Source: Lachnospiraceae bacterium (GTDB taxonomy: Bacteria > Bacillota > Clostridia > Lachnospirales > Lachnospiraceae). From it: a DNA stretch of 6,964 nt. Positions 1-5,340 of this stretch are shown one piece after another. The stretch's first letter is position 1. Every line of letters begins with the position of its first letter. The position numbers and the translations under genes were made by a program. The stretch lies in the NCBI GenBank assembly GCA_021204285.1, contig JAJPZP010000075.1, positions 5,334 through 12,297 on the forward strand. Reading direction: 5' to 3'. The notes under the pieces are model-generated. The model was not told the DNA's origin. It did no database searches and saw only the letters and a list, made by a program, of their open reading frames with translations.

Positions 1-261
1 CTGATCGCGATGGCCGCGAGGCAGTGGAACCTTTCCCCGGAGGAGATCGCGGTCGTCGGCGACACGCCGAACGATATGCGCTTCGCAAAAAACGGACGCG
101 CGCTGGGAATCGCGGTGAGAAGCGGAGTGGGGACGGAAAGTTCTCTCGCGCCGCTGGCCGATTATCTGATCGATTCTGTGGCAGACCTGCCCGCGCTCAT
201 ACATAGCGTGAATAATGAGGAGAAGAAAAATGTCGAATATCGTATTGAAGCATGTGTATAA
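1..261 (+). CDS. HAD-family hydrolase, C-terminal part (5' end outside window)
   Basis: The reading frame is open from base 1 to a TAA at 259-261, so this is the last 86 codons of a gene that starts upstream. The segment GDTPNDM fits HAD motif IV, in which aspartates hold the Mg2+ of the phosphatase active site. It is followed by the usual ending of the family, with G-x-A-V-x-S-G-V-G-T and then PLADYLIDSVADLP. The catalytic motif I (DxDxT/V) and the cap domain lie outside the window, so the substrate (for example a sugar phosphate or phosphoglycolate) cannot be read. The 3' end overlaps the start of the ABC ATPase by 32 bases, implying translation from one mRNA. The HAD assignment is firm; the exact subfamily is open. 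Confidence 0.85.
   Translation: MIAMAARQWNLSPEEIAVVGDTPNDMRFAKNGRALGIAVRSGVGTESSLAPLADYLIDSVADLPALIHSVNNEEKKNVEYRIEACV
218..222 (+). promoter_or_regulatory. Shine-Dalgarno AGGAG that fixes the ABC ATPase start
   Basis: AGGAG lies 7 bases before the ATG at 230. An in-frame ATG at 215 overlaps this ribosome binding site and has no good site of its own, so 230 is preferred. The site is inside the 3' end of the HAD gene, consistent with coupled translation. Confidence 0.7.
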
Positions 262-1339
262 AAGGTATGAGAACGGTTTTGAGGCCGTGAAGGATTTTGA
301 CCTGGAGATCGAGGATAATGAGTTCATCATTTTTGTGGGACCGTCCGGCTGCGGAAAGTCCACGACACTGCGGATGATCGCAGGTCTGGAAGATATTACC
401 GAGGGCGAGCTGCTGATCGACGGCGTCCGTATGAACGAGGTGGAGGCGAGCGACCGCGATATCGCGATGGTGTTCCAGAATTACGCGCTCTACCCGCATA
501 TGAGCGTCCGCAAAAACATTGGCTACAGCCTGAAGATCCATCATGAGAAGAAAGAGGAGATTGAGCGCAAGGTGAATGAGGCGGCGGAGATCTTAGGACT
601 CACAGAGGTGCTGGATCGCAAGCCCTCCCAGCTTTCAGGCGGACAGAAGCAGCGTGTTGCGATGGGCCGCGCGATCGTGCGCAAGCCAAAGGTCTTCCTG
701 ATGGACGAGCCACTGTCCAATCTGGACGCGAAGCTCCGCGGACAGATGCGCGTGGAGATCGCCCGGCTCTATCATCAGTTGAACACGACTTTTATCTATG
801 TCACCCACGACCAGACGGAGGCCATGACGCTCGGCACCCGGATTGTCGTCATGAAGGACGGTGTTGTGCAGCAGGTGGACACGCCGGAGCGGTTGTTCCG
901 CTATCCCGCCAATCAGTTTGTGGCCGGTTTTATCGGCACGCCGCCGATGAATTTCCTGAACGGGAACGTCGTCTTCGAAGATGGGGCGCTTGGCATCCGG
1001 CTCGGGGACAGGAAGGCTGCGTTGACCGTGGAGAAGGTGCGGAATATGCAGAATAAGGATATCGTCGGAAAGGATGTTGTCGTCGGCGTCAGGCCGGAGC
1101 ATGTGCACTTCTGCGCGCCCGATGCGGAAGAAGTCTGCGGGACGGGCACGGTGGATGTCTACGAGATGTTCGGTTCGGAGGCGATCATCTACCTCAACCA
1201 GGACGGAACGGAGGAAAAGCTGATTGTAAAGGCCGGCACAGAGCAGAGCTTCCGCCCCGGAGACCACGTCGGTTACGCCTTCAGTCTGGAGAACATTCAT
1301 GTCTTCGATAAGGTTACCGGGGAGACCATCACAAACTGA
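230..1339 (+). CDS. ugpC: ABC transporter ATP-binding protein, UgpC/MsmK/MalK family
   Basis: This is a complete 369-residue ATPase of carbohydrate or glycerol-3-phosphate importers (CUT1 type). It acts as a dimer on the inner face of the membrane, driving a permease pair fed by a lipoprotein binding protein. All motifs are present: Walker [10 protein letters not shown] at 37-45, Q-loop Gln83, signature LSGGQ at 135-139, Walker B ending in DEP at 159-161, D-loop SNLD at 163-166 and switch His193. The C-terminal third is the MalK-type regulatory OB/TOBE domain, with GVRPEHV near residue 285. Length is normal for the family. No permease or binding-protein gene is present here. In Firmicutes such ATPases may be solitary and serve several importers (MsmK-like), but the rest of an operon could also lie upstream. 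The gene name marks the family, not a proven substrate. Confidence 0.93.
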   Translation: MSNIVLKHVYKRYENGFEAVKDFDLEIEDNEFIIFVGPSGCGKSTTLRMIAGLEDITEGELLIDGVRMNEVEASDRDIAMVFQNYALYPHMSVRKNIGYSLKIHHEKKEEIERKVNEAAEILGLTEVLDRKPSQLSGGQKQRVAMGRAIVRKPKVFLMDEPLSNLDAKLRGQMRVEIARLYHQLNTTFIYVTHDQTEAMTLGTRIVVMKDGVVQQVDTPERLFRYPANQFVAGFIGTPPMNFLNGNVVFEDGALGIRLGDRKAALTVEKVRNMQNKDIVGKDVVVGVRPEHVHFCAPDAEEVCGTGTVDVYEMFGSEAIIYLNQDGTEEKLIVKAGTEQSFRPGDHVGYAFSLENIHVFDKVTGETITN

Positions 1340-1349
1340 GGAAATTTAC

Positions 1350-1661
1350 ATGGCTTACGTATTTCTTGCACTGGCCATCGGCGCGGAGATCGTCGGGACG
1401 ACGCTTCTGAAGTATTCGGATGGATTTTCGAAAGTCGTCCCGACGATTTTCAGCCTGCTGGCCTACCTTGTCTGTCACGTCAGCTTTTCCCGTGCCGTCA
1501 CCGGCATCAATCTGGGCATTGCCTACGCGGTATGGTGTGGCGTGGGCATCATCGTGACCGCCGCAATCTCAAGGTTTATCTTTGGGGAAGCAGTCTCCGC
1601 CGCAGGCGTCGCAGGGATCGCACTGATCCTGGCGGGCTGCGTTGTGATGAACTTATTATAA
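1350..1661 (+). CDS. Small multidrug resistance (SMR) efflux protein, EmrE/Qac-like
   Basis: This encodes 103 residues with four hydrophobic helices, the standard SMR size. It would be an antiparallel-dimer proton antiporter exporting cationic compounds. Glu13 in the first helix corresponds to the essential Glu14 of EmrE and is followed by IGTT-like IVGTTLLKYSDGF. The third helix has GIAYAVWCGVG, matching the EmrE segment that carries Tyr60 and Trp63. The GTTLLK signature favours the polyaromatic/quaternary-amine exporting branch over the guanidinium exporter (Gdx) branch, although that split needs a tree. The start at 1350 is chosen because AGGA at 1339-1342 precedes it by 7 bases; upstream in-frame codons lie inside the ATPase gene. 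Only 10 bases separate it from the ATPase stop codon, so the two are probably translationally coupled. Confidence 0.9.
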   Translation: MAYVFLALAIGAEIVGTTLLKYSDGFSKVVPTIFSLLAYLVCHVSFSRAVTGINLGIAYAVWCGVGIIVTAAISRFIFGEAVSAAGVAGIALILAGCVVMNLL

Positions 1662-1674
1662 AAGTCCTGGATTA

Positions 1675-2619
1675 TTATTTATGGTTGACCACCAGGATCC
1701 CGGCGCAGACCAGCGCCAGCGCGGCCAGCACTTCCGGACGCCAGAAGCTCTCGCCCAGTACCAGCGCGGAGAACAGGCAGCCGTAGACCGGGGTCAAGAA
1801 ATTGAACATGGATACCCGGCTCACCTGATTGTGTTTCAGAAGCAGTGTCCAGATCGAAAACGCTCCGGCGGAGATGACGCCCATATAGAAGAGGAGCAGC
1901 AGACTCTTCACAGTGAAATGCGGGATCGTCCCGCCCATCAGGAAGCCGACCGCCAGCAGGGAAATGCCGCCGAACAGAAAATTGTAACAGGTGATAGAGA
2001 CGGGATTTTCATCGCGCACCAGCTTTTTGGAGAGCAGCTGGGCGACGCCGTAGGAAAGTCCTGCAATCAGCATGAAGCCCTCGCCGGTTAGGGACATTCC
2101 CCCTGAGAAATCCCCACCCCAGTTTACCGCAATGACGCTGGCCAGGCTCAGAAGGCAGCCGACGGCTTTTCTGAGATTCAGCTGCTCGCCCCGGACGAAG
2201 AAGTGAGCCAGTACAATCACAAAAAAAGAATTTGCGGCGGAGATAATGGAGCCTTTTACGCCGGTGACATTGGACATGCCGATATAAAAGAAGAAATACT
2301 GAAGAAAGGTTTGCACCATGCCCAGACCAAAAGCCCTGGAATACATTCCTTTTTTCAGGCGGCAGACTTTGTGGTACAGCTGTGGGTACAGGGCAAACAG
2401 CTGTAATCCGGCGAGTGTGAAACGAAGTCCCGCGAACACAATCTGATCGCTGGTGCGGCTGATGTCCAGCCACGCGTAGCCCACTTTGATAGAGGGGAAC
2501 GCGCTGCCCCACAGGGCGCAGCAGATATTGGCGAGGAGTGCCACGATCCAGATATTCCGCAGGCGGCTGTCGCTTATTTTTGTTTCTTTATTCGTCGAAT
2601 CCGGAGAGTTTCCATTCAT
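1675..2619 (-). CDS. EamA/DMT-superfamily transporter
   Basis: This is a 314-residue integral membrane protein with about ten hydrophobic helices arranged as two EamA repeats. A hydrophilic N-terminal tail of about 20 residues precedes the first helix, which has the typical ALWGSAFPSIK signature. Each half ends as the family usually does; the last helix is preceded by LTPVYGCLFSALVLGE, very characteristic of EamA domains. Members export amino acids, nucleosides or other metabolites or drugs; the substrate cannot be read from sequence. The ATG at 2619 is chosen because GAAAGGG lies 11 bases upstream and because a longer frame starting with TTG at 2745 would begin inside the -35 box of the gene's own promoter. 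The gene converges on the SMR gene, which belongs to the same DMT superfamily, with 13 bases between their stop codons. Confidence 0.9.
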   Translation of the reverse strand: MNGNSPDSTNKETKISDSRLRNIWIVALLANICCALWGSAFPSIKVGYAWLDISRTSDQIVFAGLRFTLAGLQLFALYPQLYHKVCRLKKGMYSRAFGLGMVQTFLQYFFFYIGMSNVTGVKGSIISAANSFFVIVLAHFFVRGEQLNLRKAVGCLLSLASVIAVNWGGDFSGGMSLTGEGFMLIAGLSYGVAQLLSKKLVRDENPVSITCYNFLFGGISLLAVGFLMGGTIPHFTVKSLLLLFYMGVISAGAFSIWTLLLKHNQVSRVSMFNFLTPVYGCLFSALVLGESFWRPEVLAALALVCAGILVVNHK

Positions 2620-2682
2620 TCTATGTTTATCCCTTTCGTGAAAGACAGGCTGTTTTGGGTAGGAATGTCCGCTGATTTTGGG

Positions 2683-2715
2683 TGTCAGATTAATAAAGAA
2701 ACTGACATCCTGACA
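2683..2715. repeat. TGTCAG / CTGACA / CTGACA cluster at the EamA transcription start
   Basis: On the + strand TGTCAG at 2683-2688 forms a perfect 6-bp inverted repeat with CTGACA at 2702-2707, and a second CTGACA occurs at 2710-2715 as a direct repeat 8 bases on. The cluster lies just after the -10 box of the EamA promoter, covering the predicted start site and early leader. That is a typical position for a repressor operator. No regulator can be named, and short repeats of this kind may be chance. Confidence 0.35.
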
Positions 2716-2716
2716 G

Positions 2717-2745
2717 ATTGTATACTTGAAAGTGGAGCCTGTCAA
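2717..2745 (-). promoter_or_regulatory. Near-consensus sigma-70/A promoter for the EamA transporter
   Basis: On the minus strand TTGACA (2745-2740, 6 of 6) is separated by exactly 17 bases from TACAAT (2722-2717, 5 of 6). The predicted start is near 2710, leaving a leader of about 90 bases before the ATG at 2619. Confidence 0.82.
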
Positions 2746-2775
2746 TACAGAGTCTGAGAGAAAAATGAATTTTAT

Positions 2776-2790
2776 CTTATTTCAAATAAG
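2776..2790. promoter_or_regulatory. Perfect 15-bp palindrome resembling a LysR-type regulator box
   Basis: CTTATTTCAAATAAG is a perfect palindrome around a central C, and it contains the T-N11-A pattern typical of LysR-type regulator sites. It sits between the divergent EamA and CyuA-remnant transcripts. Its centre is about 73 bases upstream of the predicted EamA start, close to the roughly -65 position usual for LysR recognition sites. It also lies just upstream of a possible -35 box on the + strand. Binding by the LysR gene at the right end of this window is possible but not shown. Confidence 0.45.
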
Positions 2791-2799
2791 CAGATCATC

Positions 2800-2831
2800 T
2801 TGACAAAGAATGGATGCTGTGGCACTCTAAA
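2800..2831 (+). promoter_or_regulatory. Possible promoter for the CyuA remnant
   Basis: A perfect -35 hexamer TTGACA is at 2800-2805. The best -10 match, TCTAAA at 2826-2831, is 20 bases away, longer than the optimum, and the 17-base position (CACTCT) matches poorly. The promoter would be weak or activator-dependent, which would fit the palindrome just upstream. Confidence 0.3.
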
Positions 2832-2860
2832 TTTTACAAAAAGGTACGGAGGCTATGATT

Positions 2861-3034
2861 ATGGCAAAAGAAGTGTATCTTGACGAGCAGATCGCCTGGA
2901 CGATCATCAACACGATGGCCGACGTGGGCGGCATCGTCTGCGACGGCGCGAAGGCCTCCTGCGCCGCCAAGATCGCTTCTGCGGTGGACGCCGCGATCCT
3001 GAACATCATGCTGGACCAGGTGCCTTTGGAATAA
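2861..3034 (+). pseudogene. L-cysteine desulfidase / UPF0597 (CyuA, serine dehydratase alpha-like) C-terminal remnant
   Basis: This open frame of 57 residues starts at ATG 2861, with GGAGG at 2848-2852 eight bases upstream; an ATG at 2855 is only two bases from that site. Residues from about Asp8 to Leu49 contain GGIVCDGAKASCAAKIASAV. The CDGAK-x-SC motif is the signature of the CyuA/YhaM (UPF0597) family, whose cysteines are thought to hold an Fe-S cluster in enzymes that release H2S or ammonia from cysteine or serine. Family members run to about 430 residues, so some 85% of the enzyme is missing and catalysis is not expected. The end AAIL-NIML appears to join the motif region directly to something like the family's extreme C-terminus, suggesting an internal deletion; this is recalled from the family and not aligned. 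The intact start signals mean a small protein may still be made. The alternative is plain decay. Confidence 0.65.
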
Positions 3035-3131
3035 ACGGACAAATCCCACTGCGCAAAACATGGAAAAACGGACAAATTTAAATAAAAACATGTTGTAAAA
3101 ACGGACACCTGAGGATATACTGTAACCAGAA
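3033..3131 (+). repeat. Three 33-bp-spaced AAACGGACA direct repeats
   Basis: AAACGGACA begins at 3033, 3066 and 3099, an exact 33-bp period. The first two copies extend to AAACGGACAAAT and each is followed by AAAACATG, offset by three bases between copies. The third copy keeps only the core. The remaining bases of each unit are not conserved, so this looks like three evenly spaced protein-binding sites more than a recent tandem duplication. The third core occupies the start of the spacer of the ATPase promoter, directly after its -35 box. The first overlaps the stop codon of the CyuA remnant. Confidence 0.7.
3093..3121 (+). promoter_or_regulatory. Sigma-70/A promoter for the AAA_14-DUF4143 ATPase
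   Basis: TTGTAA at 3093-3098 (4 of 6) and TATACT at 3116-3121 (5 of 6) are 17 bases apart. The predicted start is near 3128, giving a short leader that contains AGGAGG at 3144-3149. The third AAACGGACA repeat (3099-3107) lies in the spacer, so a protein bound there should affect RNA polymerase directly. Confidence 0.6.
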
Positions 3132-3155
3132 AACATAATTCTCAGGAGGTGCTTT

Positions 3156-4511
3156 ATGATTTTCAGGAAAATAGAGAGAGAGCTTCAGCATTTTTTTTCT
3201 TCAGAAAAAAGAAAAGCGCTTCTTGTGACCGGCGCAAGGCAGGTGGGAAAAACCTATATCATCGAGAAAGCAGGAAAAGCGGCTTTTGAATCCTTTGTGG
3301 AGATCAACTTTATTGAAAATGTGCAGGCACGCGAGCTTTTTGAGAACGCTGCTGATACGGAGACATTGTTGCTGCGTATTTCGGCAGTTGCGAACGCGCC
3401 GCTGATACCCGGAAAGACGCTGATTTTTCTGGACGAGGTGCAGGAGTGTCGGGAGATTGTTACAGCCATCAAATTTCTGGTGGAGGAAGGAAGTTATCGT
3501 TATATCCTTAGTGGCTCTTTGTTGGGCGTGGATCTGAAGGATATTCGTTCGGTGCCGGTCGGTTATATGGATATTCTGGAAATGTATCCGCTAGATCTGG
3601 AGGAGTTCGCGTTGGCGAATGGGGTGTCTGATCGAGTGTTGAGGGCGCTTCGCGCTGCTTTTGATGAACGGACGTCGGTTGATCCGTTGATCCATGAAAA
3701 GATGATGGAGCTTTTCCGACTTTACCTGATCGTTGGCGGGATGCCGGCAGCAGTGGAGGCCTATCGGGAGACAAAAAATTTACAGGAAGTCGTGCGCGTA
3801 CAACAGTCGATTGTCACGCTTTACAAAAAAGATATCGCAAAATATGATCCGGAGAATAAACTTTATCTGGAAGAAATATTCGATTTGATTCCAAGTGAAC
3901 TGAATGCGAAAAACAAACGATTCATCTTAAAAAGACTGAATGAGAATTTTAAATTTTCCCGTTATCATCACAGTTTTCTGTGGCTTGCGGATGCCGGAGT
4001 GGCTCTGCCCGTGTTTTGCGTGGAGGAGCCGACGGTTTCACTTTTGCTTTCGCGTTCTACGAACCTTTTTAAACTTTTTCTGGCAGATGTAGGCCTTCTG
4101 GCCTCCATGTATATGGACGGTATTCAGGTCAGAATACTGAACAGGGAGACGGAGATCAATTTTGGGTCTGTCTACGAAAATGTAGTTGCACAGGAGTTGA
4201 AAGCGCATGGATTTGATCTTTACTATTTCAACAGTAAGAAGCAGGGAGAGCTTGATTTCGTTCTGGAACAAGGCGGGGAAGTCCTTCCGATTGAGGTGAA
4301 ATCAGGCAAGGACTATGAGCGACATGCGGCGCTTTGCAATATCATGAAAAATGAACGCTACCATATTCCAGTCGCATATGTATTTCACAATGGAAATGTG
4401 AGCGTGTCTGACAGAGTGGTTTATTATCCGGTTTATATGCTGATGTTCCTGGAGAAAAAAAAGCTGCCGGAAGAGCTGATCTATGATCCGGATTTTTCGG
4501 CACTGGTTTAG
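3156..4511 (+). CDS. AAA_14-DUF4143 ATP-binding protein
   Basis: This is a complete 451-residue protein; ATG at 3156 follows AGGAGG by 6 bases. The N-terminal AAA_14 domain has Walker A GARQVGKT at 26-33, Walker B with DEVQ at 93-96, and a sensor-like YILSGSLLG at 116-124. The C-terminal DUF4143 domain includes the family phrase FKLFLADVGLL near 307-317 and GSVYENVVAQEL. It ends with ELDFVL (365-370) and PIEVKSG (378-384), where Asp367, Glu380 and Lys382 match the D-(x)n-E-x-K spacing of PD-(D/E)XK nuclease folds. The cellular role of this widespread family is not established, and nuclease activity is inferred from the motif only. The gene is AT-richer than its neighbours and has its own promoter, suggesting acquisition as a unit. 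The TRIC gene follows 21 bases later and may be co-transcribed. Confidence 0.92.
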   Translation: MIFRKIERELQHFFSSEKRKALLVTGARQVGKTYIIEKAGKAAFESFVEINFIENVQARELFENAADTETLLLRISAVANAPLIPGKTLIFLDEVQECREIVTAIKFLVEEGSYRYILSGSLLGVDLKDIRSVPVGYMDILEMYPLDLEEFALANGVSDRVLRALRAAFDERTSVDPLIHEKMMELFRLYLIVGGMPAAVEAYRETKNLQEVVRVQQSIVTLYKKDIAKYDPENKLYLEEIFDLIPSELNAKNKRFILKRLNENFKFSRYHHSFLWLADAGVALPVFCVEEPTVSLLLSRSTNLFKLFLADVGLLASMYMDGIQVRILNRETEINFGSVYENVVAQELKAHGFDLYYFNSKKQGELDFVLEQGGEVLPIEVKSGKDYERHAALCNIMKNERYHIPVAYVFHNGNVSVSDRVVYYPVYMLMFLEKKKLPEELIYDPDFSALV

Positions 4512-4532
4512 AAGAGAGGGAGAATTTTATTT

Positions 4533-5177
4533 ATGGAATACGCAGGCACTGCCATCCTTGTGATGGAGATCATGGGAACGATCGCGTTCGCCGCTTCCGG
4601 CGCGATGGTGGCGATTCACAGAGAAATGGATCTGTTCGGCATCTGCGTCCTCGGCGTGATGACCGCCGTCGGCGGAGGAATGACGCGCGATGTGATTCTG
4701 TGCACAGTTCCCAAGGCGCTGACCAACCCGCTCTATACTGCGCTGGCTGCTCTGGTCTCCATTGCGCTTTTTGTGCTTATTTACATCCGGAGGGAGCGTT
4801 GGCTGGAACGGCGGCATATCTGGTATGACCGGGCCATGTTTGTCATGGATTCGATCGGGCTGGGCGCCTTCACGGCGGTGGGCGTCACGACCGGGATCGA
4901 GTGCGGATATGCGGATAAGACTTTTCTGCTGGTATTTCTGGGAACGCTGACCGGCGTTGGGGGCGGTCTGCTGCGCGACATCATGGCGCAGCAGGAGCCC
5001 TATATCCTGGTGCGCCATGTGTATGCCTGCGCCTCCATCGTCGGGGCGCTGAGCTGTGTCATCCTGTATCGCTGCGTCGGGGAAATGACCGCACTCATCG
5101 TGTCCGCGCTGGTCGTGGTGGTCATCCGTGTGCTGGCTGCGCATTATCATTGGAATCTGCCGCGGCTGGAGCTGTGA
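4533..5177 (+). CDS. TRIC cation channel / UPF0126 (YadS/YicG) family membrane protein
   Basis: This encodes 214 residues with about seven hydrophobic helices, made of two tandem repeats of the TRIC/glycine-transporter (PF03458) type. Each repeat carries the signature glycine-rich motif: GGGMTRD at 47-53 and GGGLLRD at 143-149. The first repeat also starts with the typical AFAASGAMVA. Family members form homotrimeric channels, each protomer with its own pore. Some bacterial members have been linked to monovalent cation passage and others to glycine uptake, so the substrate is left open. A GAGGGAG ribosome binding site lies at 4516-4522, ten bases before the ATG. Base composition is GC-rich like the left part of the window, unlike the ATPase gene just upstream, so their adjacency may be recent. 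Confidence 0.9.
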   Translation: MEYAGTAILVMEIMGTIAFAASGAMVAIHREMDLFGICVLGVMTAVGGGMTRDVILCTVPKALTNPLYTALAALVSIALFVLIYIRRERWLERRHIWYDRAMFVMDSIGLGAFTAVGVTTGIECGYADKTFLLVFLGTLTGVGGGLLRDIMAQQEPYILVRHVYACASIVGALSCVILYRCVGEMTALIVSALVVVVIRVLAAHYHWNLPRLEL

Positions 5178-5255
5178 GTTTCTTTAAGCGTTCTCCAGAT
5201 GCATATTATTACATAAACAAGTCGGAGATTCTGCCTTATCAGTACATTTTCTGCG

Positions 5256-5284
5256 TTGACTTTATGGTTCTGCGCTCATATAAT
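5256..5284 (+). promoter_or_regulatory. Near-perfect sigma-70/A promoter of the broken DUF4143 gene
   Basis: TTGACT (5256-5261, 5 of 6) is followed after 17 bases by TATAAT (5279-5284, 6 of 6). Start is predicted near 5291, followed at once by AGGGAGG (5298-5304) and ATG at 5314, nine bases on. No terminator is recognisable between the TRIC stop codon and this promoter. Confidence 0.8.
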
Positions 5285-5313
5285 AAGCAGGCAGAAGAGG
5301 GAGGCGAAGTCAA

Positions 5314-5340
5314 ATGTCCGCCGTGTGCATCAGCGCCTGA
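5314..5340 (+). other. Orphan start: 8-codon frame after a strong Shine-Dalgarno
   Basis: The ATG best placed for the AGGGAGG site opens a frame encoding only MSAVCISA before TGA at 5338-5340. It is one base out of phase with the DUF4143 remnant that begins within it. The simplest reading is that this is the original start codon of the DUF4143 gene, left behind by a deletion that also shifted the frame. A genuine leader peptide is the alternative, but nothing after it looks like an attenuator. Confidence 0.5.

Noticed and set aside
1665..1697. Inverted repeat TCCTGG/CCAGGA between the convergent SMR and EamA genes as a shared terminator
   Set aside because: The stem is only 6 bp with a 21-base loop, lacks a following T-tract, and extends into the EamA coding end.
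2620..2745. N-terminal extension of the EamA protein from a TTG at 2745
   Set aside because: The TTG is part of the -35 box, and the extension is non-conserved-looking sequence before a well-placed ATG at 2619.
3033..3131. CRISPR array
   Set aside because: The conserved part is only 9-12 bases, there are just three copies and no cas genes are present; the layout fits regulatory sites better.
3033..3131. Coding repeat (33 bp = 11 codons, Lys-Thr-Asp-Lys start)
   Set aside because: The frame holds stop codons in the second and third units and lies after the stop of the CyuA remnant.
2827..3136. Minus-strand open frames of about 93-100 codons opposite the CyuA remnant
   Set aside because: They are shadows of the + strand frame, have no family resemblance or ribosome site, and run across the repeat array and the ATPase promoter.
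5166..5198. CTGGAG/CTCCAG inverted repeat at the end of the TRIC gene as a terminator
   Set aside because: The short stem overlaps coding sequence, has a 21-base loop and no T-run after it.
5256..5313. Start of the DUF4143 remnant at TTG 5256
   Set aside because: This codon is inside the promoter -35 hexamer, upstream of the transcription start, so it cannot initiate translation from that promoter.
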